Assembly (NCBI GenBank): GCA_938008005.1
Contig: CALLLZ010000124.1
Span: 1 to 10,523, forward strand
Direction of reading: 5' to 3'
DNA from: an uncultured Marinicella sp.
GTDB taxonomy: Bacteria > Pseudomonadota > Gammaproteobacteria > Xanthomonadales > Marinicellaceae
Length of the DNA stretch: 10,523 bases
The notes below the pieces were generated by a model that searched no databases, had not been told where the DNA came from, and saw nothing but the letters and a program-made list of their open reading frames with translations. Shown one piece after another: positions 6,541-10,523 of the stretch; within the stretch, counting starts at the first letter, position 1; the number at the start of each line of letters is the position of its first letter. Made by a program: the position numbers and the translations under genes.

Positions 6541-6630
6541 TGCACTTGAGAGGAACTTCGACTCCGCTCAGTCAACGCGCTGAGAAAACTTCGGCTCAAC
6601 TCAACGCGTACAGAGCGGAGTCGAAGTGCA
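6541..6630. repeat. 90-bp inverted repeat built from an ACTTCGACTCCGCTC unit
   Basis: Perfect 15-bp arms lie at 6555-6569 (ACTTCGACTCCGCTC) and 6613-6627 (its reverse complement). TGCACTT at 6541-6547 and AAGTGCA at 6624-6630 form outer ends, with 7 extra bases in the left arm. Between the arms a shortened direct copy (ACTTCGGCTCA, 6588-6598) appears, and TCAACGCG occurs at 6572-6579 and 6601-6608. The unit thus seems to be present two times in direct and once in inverted order. CTTCGACTCCGCTCAG-like repeats are, as I recall, scattered in many bacterial genomes. It ends 22 bp past the stop of the lipoprotein gene but has no T-run on that strand. Confidence 0.65.
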
Positions 6631-6652
6631 TATTTAACGCCCAAGGCATAGC

Positions 6653-7918
6653 TTAATTGACAATCACTTTTATTTGTTCTTCTAACTCATTGACCAACGC
6701 TATAAAGTGATCACCTGTTCCTGGTCCGGCAAAGCCTGAATGAATGTTAACCACTTGATGATCACGGTCTAAGAAGATACTGGTTGGGTAGGCCACCACT
6801 TTATCTAAGAAACCCAATACTTTGGCCGCTTCTTTTTTGTCATTGATACCGGCGCGCAACAGTGGGTACTGGATACCAAAGCGTTTTTTAAATGCAGCAA
6901 TTTGCTTCTTATCACGCTCCACATCATCGGTAAATTCAAATGCCAAACCAACAATTTCCAACCCATCAGCATGATACTTGTCATAAAAATCCACCAATAC
7001 TGGCGCTTCATCATTGCAGTTAGGACACCAAGTACCAAAAATATTAATTAACACGGGCTTATCTTTGAACCTGTCATCTGTTAATTGCACCAAATTGCCT
7101 TTCAAGTCTTCAAATGCAAAAGAAACCGTGTTGTCATCCGTGGTAACTTCCACCATATCCCAACTGTCTGGTAACACTTCATGCGCATTGGCATTAGGCT
7201 CGGCTGTCCAAGTGGCGTGGTAAGAATCTCTTGACCAGAAATTACCATTAACTATTTTTCCATCGTTAATTTTTGCATCAAATAAAAACGCATGGGCGCC
7301 ATCAAATGCGGATAAATACAAAGAATCACCCATGGCATGGCCTGCCAGGAAACGATAATCACCTGTGGGTGTTAAAAAAGTACCGTTGACTTTCTGACCA
7401 CTTTGCTTGAATTCACCCACTGCAACAGAATCGCCATCTTCATCAACAAACTGTGCTTCCCACACACCATCAACAGTTGTAAGGGTTCGAGATGTAGGAA
7501 GTTCAAATCGATACGGATAGCCCCGGGTTGCAGAAAATGGCAATTTAGAAATTTTGTTCGGTGCTGTTTTTGACCATTCACCTTGCATGCTGTCACCTGA
7601 TGCAGCAACAGTGGCCTTGATACGGGCGTCATACCAGCTGAATTGAATCTCGATAGAAGAACCATCAACGATAACTGCAGAAGTATCAACACGTTCTGGG
7701 CCATTGAGAATTTTGGCTTCATAACCACCAGTGGTTTTAACCATTTGAATACCAAAGGGCAGCTCTCCTCCAGGGGATTGCAACACGCCTCGCCACAGAC
7801 CAGCCAAACTAACGGCTTTTGGCGCCTGCGCTTTTACAGGTTCTGCAACCTCAGGATCTGTGCTCTGATCACAAGCAACAACAAAAATAAACAGTATGGG
7901 TATCAGCAATTTTTTCAT
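6653..7918 (-). CDS. Lipoprotein with two beta-rich modules and a TlpA-like thioredoxin domain
   Basis: The 421-residue protein starts with a lipoprotein signal, MKKLLIPILFIFVVAC, with Cys16 as the lipidated residue; Asp at +2 would favour inner-membrane retention by the Lol rule. Residues 38-133 and 149-240 look like two related beta-rich modules: each opens with a glycine-tryptophan pair (GLWRG, GVWEA), alternates short strands and ends in an aromatic strand. The C-terminal domain, from about 265, is of the redoxin/TlpA type: PVLINIFGTWCPNCNDEAPVL with redox Cys298 and Cys301, and the cis-proline motif YPTSIFLD at Pro378. The likely role is thiol-disulfide reduction in the periplasm, as for TlpA or ResA. 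The partner is unknown; no cytochrome c biogenesis genes are nearby. AGGTC (7927-7931 complement) lies 8 nt before the ATG. Confidence 0.88.
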   Translation of the reverse strand: MKKLLIPILFIFVVACDQSTDPEVAEPVKAQAPKAVSLAGLWRGVLQSPGGELPFGIQMVKTTGGYEAKILNGPERVDTSAVIVDGSSIEIQFSWYDARIKATVAASGDSMQGEWSKTAPNKISKLPFSATRGYPYRFELPTSRTLTTVDGVWEAQFVDEDGDSVAVGEFKQSGQKVNGTFLTPTGDYRFLAGHAMGDSLYLSAFDGAHAFLFDAKINDGKIVNGNFWSRDSYHATWTAEPNANAHEVLPDSWDMVEVTTDDNTVSFAFEDLKGNLVQLTDDRFKDKPVLINIFGTWCPNCNDEAPVLVDFYDKYHADGLEIVGLAFEFTDDVERDKKQIAAFKKRFGIQYPLLRAGINDKKEAAKVLGFLDKVVAYPTSIFLDRDHQVVNIHSGFAGPGTGDHFIALVNELEEQIKVIVN

Positions 7919-7951
7919 ATGTATAAGACCTGTCGCAATAAAGTTACTTTC

Positions 7952-7957
7952 ATTATA
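7952..7957 (-). promoter_or_regulatory. Perfect TATAAT -10 box upstream of the thioredoxin-like lipoprotein
   Basis: On the minus strand CATATAATG contains an exact -10 hexamer, placing transcription start near 7945 and giving a leader of about 27 nt before the ATG at 7918. No good -35 lies 16-18 bp upstream; the nearest TTGATG is 20 bp away. It suggests that the gene has its own promoter rather than depending only on read-through from the peptidase gene. Confidence 0.4.
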
Positions 7958-8058
7958 TGTGCTCCGAACCCAAATATCATCAACCGAAATGTCGTATCAC
8001 GTTCTATTTAGATGTTAAAACCAATGGCAATCGACTCACCCTAAAATCTGAGTAGTTG

Positions 8059-8084
8059 GTGAGCTTCTCAAATCAGAAGCTCAC
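8059..8084 (-). terminator. Strong hairpin after the peptidase gene, possible terminator
   Basis: GTGAGCTTCT and AGAAGCTCAC form a perfect 10-bp stem with a 6-base loop, 61 bp past the peptidase stop. On the minus strand it is followed by CAACTACTCAG, not a T-run, so intrinsic termination would be weak; it may instead protect the mRNA 3' end. GTGAG at 8059-8063 can also pair with CTCAC at 8035-8039, giving a competing stem. Confidence 0.4.
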
Positions 8085-8145
8085 TCATGATAGGTCGCCT
8101 TATACATTACAATTTTTCTCGCAGCGAAATGAAATGGTGGATGAG

Positions 8146-10272
8146 CTATCTTAACTGCGTCCATAAATGTGTATATGCCAAAGCCAAACGTTCAGCCAAT
8201 TGTTCATTGGTACTGGAACCACCATGTCCACCTTCTGTGTTTTCATAGTACCAAATGGGATAACCATAAGACATCATCTTAGCAGCCATCTTCCTCGCAT
8301 GACCTGGATGTACTCGATCATCCCGTGTTGACGTGTAGAAAAATGTTGCCGGATAATCGGTATTGGGTTTTAAGTTTTGGTAAGGACTGTATGCTTTAAG
8401 GTATTCCCATTGTTCAGGCACATCAGGGTTACCGAACTCTCCCATCCAACTGGCACCGGCCAGTAATTTATTGTAACGTTGCATATCCAATAACGGTACA
8501 CCGCATATCACCGCACCATAAAGGTCAGGTCGACGGGTCATGGTTGCACCAACCAGTAAACCACCGTTGGATCGCCCTTCAATACCTAAATGTTGTGGTG
8601 AAGTGATTTTGCGCTTGATTAAATCCATCGCCACCGCTTCAAAATCTTCATAAGACTTGGTTTTATTTTCCAATAATGCTGCTTTGTGCCATTTGGGACC
8701 ATATTCACCGCCACCGCGAATACTGGCTGATACAAATACACCACCACGATCCAGCCACAGCTTTCCATAAGAACCTTCCAGCGCTTCATATGACCCCGAA
8801 TAAGAAGGTGTCAAAGAATTCCTGAAACCACCATAAGAAAAAATATGCGTCGGGTTGCTGCCATCAAAAACGGTGTCTTTATTCATGACCACAAAATAGG
8901 GAACAAATGTTCCATCTTCAGATCGCGCAAAAAACTGCTCAACCTGATAAGGCTTTGGATCAAAGCTTTGGCTTTGAGACTTAACAGCTTTGGGTTTAAG
9001 TGACTGACCATTGACATGATACAAGGTAGGTGGGGTTATGAATGATTCATATTCTGCAAAAAAACTGCCGCTTTCATCATCAACAGCTGTGATACCAATT
9101 GCACCATTATCTGGAAAACTTATGCCTTTAATCATCCAACCTTCATCTGTTGGGCTGTAAACTTTAACTTGGCTGACCACATCAGAAAGCATGGTCACAA
9201 TCACACTGTCATCAGAAGTACTGATGTTTTCTATGGTTTCATTACTTCTGGGTTGTAAGAACACTTGCCAATCATCCTTTTCTACCAAAGTTTTTTTACC
9301 GGTTAAAACATCTGGGTTAATGATCAACACCGAACCTTCTGAGATAAATTGCCCTTGGTATTGCCAGTCCTCTTTGAGCGAGATAATCATATTGCCTTGA
9401 AACACGCCACTGACTTCAGCCGTATTGGGTAAGTCTAGAGCCAAAGCTTGACCGTCCACCCACTGGTAATACTGGTTGGTCCAAAACGAAGTGCTATCGA
9501 TAATAAAGTCTTTGGCTTTATCTCCTTTTCCGTCTCGAAAAGCAAATACAGAAACTGATTTTTCAGCCGCTGTTAATAATGTTTTCGCGGCAGATAAATC
9601 AGTGCCTCGTTGCCATAGTTTCATGATCCGTGGATAACCAGATTCTGTCATTGAACCTGCACCAAAATCAGTGGCCACAAACAAGTGATCTTTATCACGC
9701 CAAGTGACACGCATTTTTGATTTGGGCAAAGAAAATCCGTCTTTAATGAACTTCTTCTCTTTCATATTGAATTCTTTTACCATCACAGCATCACCACCAC
9801 CTGGTGAGATTGATACCAAACAACGGCGGTATTTTGGTGCCAAACAATTCATGCCCTTAAAGACCCAATTACCCTCATGATCAGTATTGTATTGATCCAT
9901 ATCCAAAACAGTTTGCCATTTAAGATGATCTTTTTGATTGAAATCTTTGAGTTTGGCTCGACGATAAATGCCACGCGGGTTTTTTTCATCTTTCCAATAG
10001 TTATAAACCCATTCTCCACGCTGACTGACCGATGGGATGCGTGACTTGTTGTTTAATGTAGCCAATGCTTGGTCAAACAATTCACTGTATATTGGCATCA
10101 TCTTGTATTCATTGGCAGTTTTTTTATTTTGTTGATGTACCCAATCCATAGATTTTTCGGCATCAACATCTTCTAACCAAATGTATGAATCTTCTTGGTT
10201 GCTGTCCTTAGCCACTACTTCAAAAGCAGCATGAAAAGAAAACAATAAAATGAATAAAAACAAATAGCGCAT
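8146..10272 (-). CDS. Secreted prolyl oligopeptidase-family serine peptidase (S9A)
   Basis: The 708-residue protein has a Sec signal peptide (hydrophobic residues 3-20, cleavage likely after EVVA at 21), so it should work in the periplasm or outside. SYIWLEDVDAEKSMDWVHQQN near residue 29 is the usual N-terminus of the prolyl oligopeptidase family. A beta-propeller follows (about 85-425) and then the alpha/beta hydrolase domain. The catalytic triad is visible: Ser568 in GRSNGG, Asp651 in TRDDRVHPGHA and His683 in EGGHGG. GGFRNSLTPSY (481-491) and ASIRGGGEYG (516-525) are family motifs near the oxyanion region. Such enzymes cut short peptides after proline, or in related groups after other residues. 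The length is normal for the family. An AGAG a few bases before ATG 10272 is a weak ribosome site. It is likely to serve peptide nutrition; no transporter lies nearby to confirm this. Confidence 0.93.
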   Translation of the reverse strand: MRYLFLFILLFSFHAAFEVVAKDSNQEDSYIWLEDVDAEKSMDWVHQQNKKTANEYKMMPIYSELFDQALATLNNKSRIPSVSQRGEWVYNYWKDEKNPRGIYRRAKLKDFNQKDHLKWQTVLDMDQYNTDHEGNWVFKGMNCLAPKYRRCLVSISPGGGDAVMVKEFNMKEKKFIKDGFSLPKSKMRVTWRDKDHLFVATDFGAGSMTESGYPRIMKLWQRGTDLSAAKTLLTAAEKSVSVFAFRDGKGDKAKDFIIDSTSFWTNQYYQWVDGQALALDLPNTAEVSGVFQGNMIISLKEDWQYQGQFISEGSVLIINPDVLTGKKTLVEKDDWQVFLQPRSNETIENISTSDDSVIVTMLSDVVSQVKVYSPTDEGWMIKGISFPDNGAIGITAVDDESGSFFAEYESFITPPTLYHVNGQSLKPKAVKSQSQSFDPKPYQVEQFFARSEDGTFVPYFVVMNKDTVFDGSNPTHIFSYGGFRNSLTPSYSGSYEALEGSYGKLWLDRGGVFVSASIRGGGEYGPKWHKAALLENKTKSYEDFEAVAMDLIKRKITSPQHLGIEGRSNGGLLVGATMTRRPDLYGAVICGVPLLDMQRYNKLLAGASWMGEFGNPDVPEQWEYLKAYSPYQNLKPNTDYPATFFYTSTRDDRVHPGHARKMAAKMMSYGYPIWYYENTEGGHGGSSTNEQLAERLALAYTHLWTQLR

Positions 10273-10523
10273 CGAATTCTCTAGTTAAATAAAAGCAAGA
10301 TATTAACAGTTTCTCACCGCTATTTCAGCTGGCAGTGAGACAAGTTCTATATAAAGTGACTTTATACATACAAAATAGCATGTAAAATAAAAGATTCAAT
10401 CAGGGTCAAAATTATGTGATTGGGCATACTATCAATACGACAGTCTATTGATTATTTTTGGTAGCAACGATTAATTCAAAATTAATGAAATTGATAATTA
10501 AAAACACCTAAAGACTTCACTTC
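10273..10523. other. AT-rich upstream region of the peptidase gene
   Basis: No gene is visible. It holds two short perfect palindromes: TATAAAG-TGA-CTTTATA (10350-10366) and ATTAATT-CAA-AATTAAT (10470-10486). The first contains TATAAA on both strands and could be an operator or part of a promoter. On the minus strand TTGACC (10404-10409) is a fair -35, but I see no matching -10 at 16-18 bp. The peptidase promoter must lie in or beyond this stretch. Confidence 0.4.

Larger units (their letters stand above)
5884..6652. other. Long intergenic region without a convincing gene, rich in palindromes
   Basis: No reading frame here has both a good start signal and a recognisable product. The left part (about 5900-6120) is plain sequence except for one short minus-strand frame at 5990-6121. 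The right part (about 6150-6630) carries at least five separate palindromes, listed individually. The region separates the thioredoxin-like lipoprotein gene from the Fur-regulated operon, both on the minus strand. None of the hairpins is followed by a good T-run on the minus strand, so they look more like REP-type or mobile repeat units than like ordinary terminators. Confidence 0.6.

Noticed and set aside
7372..7755. A 127-residue minus-strand frame inside the thioredoxin-like lipoprotein gene
   Set aside because: The overlapping frame has a lipobox, CxxC and cis-Pro motifs, so this one is a shadow.
10489..10500. TTGATAATTAA, similar to half a Fur site
   Set aside because: Only one half matches; the other half does not resemble ATTATCA, and the tract is simply AT-rich.

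Overview
The window looks like a gammaproteobacterial chromosome, probably marine and of fairly low GC. This rests on the gene content: a 7TM hybrid histidine kinase with an AraC output domain, an ApbE/FMN-bind/DUF4405 cluster behind a Fur-type operator, a TlpA-like lipoprotein and a secreted S9A peptidase. The genus is not determinable by eye. Every convincing gene lies on the minus strand, so transcription runs from high to low coordinates.

Right part (10272 to 6653): a secreted prolyl oligopeptidase-family peptidase is followed, after a 227-bp gap with a strong hairpin, by a lipoprotein that joins two beta-rich modules to a thioredoxin (TlpA-like) domain. The second gene has its own TATAAT box, so the two need not be one operon.

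Middle gap (5832 to 6652): about 820 bp without a convincing gene. Its right half is packed with palindromes: small REP-like hairpins mostly with a TAAA loop, a 71-bp foldback, and a 90-bp inverted repeat built from copies of an ACTTCGACTCCGCTC unit. Its left edge carries a consensus promoter (TTGACA, 16 bp, TATAAT) with a good Fur box lying almost entirely in the spacer.

Central operon (5831 to 3056), driven by that promoter: an outer-membrane beta-barrel-like protein, an FMN-binding-domain protein with a Tat-like signal and an SGAT flavinylation motif, an ApbE FMN transferase with no visible signal peptide, and a four-helix DUF4405-like membrane protein with histidines suited to heme b. Spacing is tight: 10 nt, 4 nt, then an ATGA overlap. 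The simplest reading is an iron-starvation-induced system that moves electrons across the inner membrane to a covalently flavinylated periplasmic protein, with an outer-membrane partner. Ferric iron reduction is one plausible purpose, but this is inference.

Left part (2952 to 1): 103 bp after the operon lies a large one-protein two-component system (7TM sensor, PAS, kinase, receiver, AraC DNA-binding domain). Just past its stop codon are two 17-bp direct repeats at 21-bp spacing, the geometry used by AraC-type dimers. They sit about 100 bp upstream of a small exported protein that runs off the left edge, which is therefore a candidate target of the regulator.
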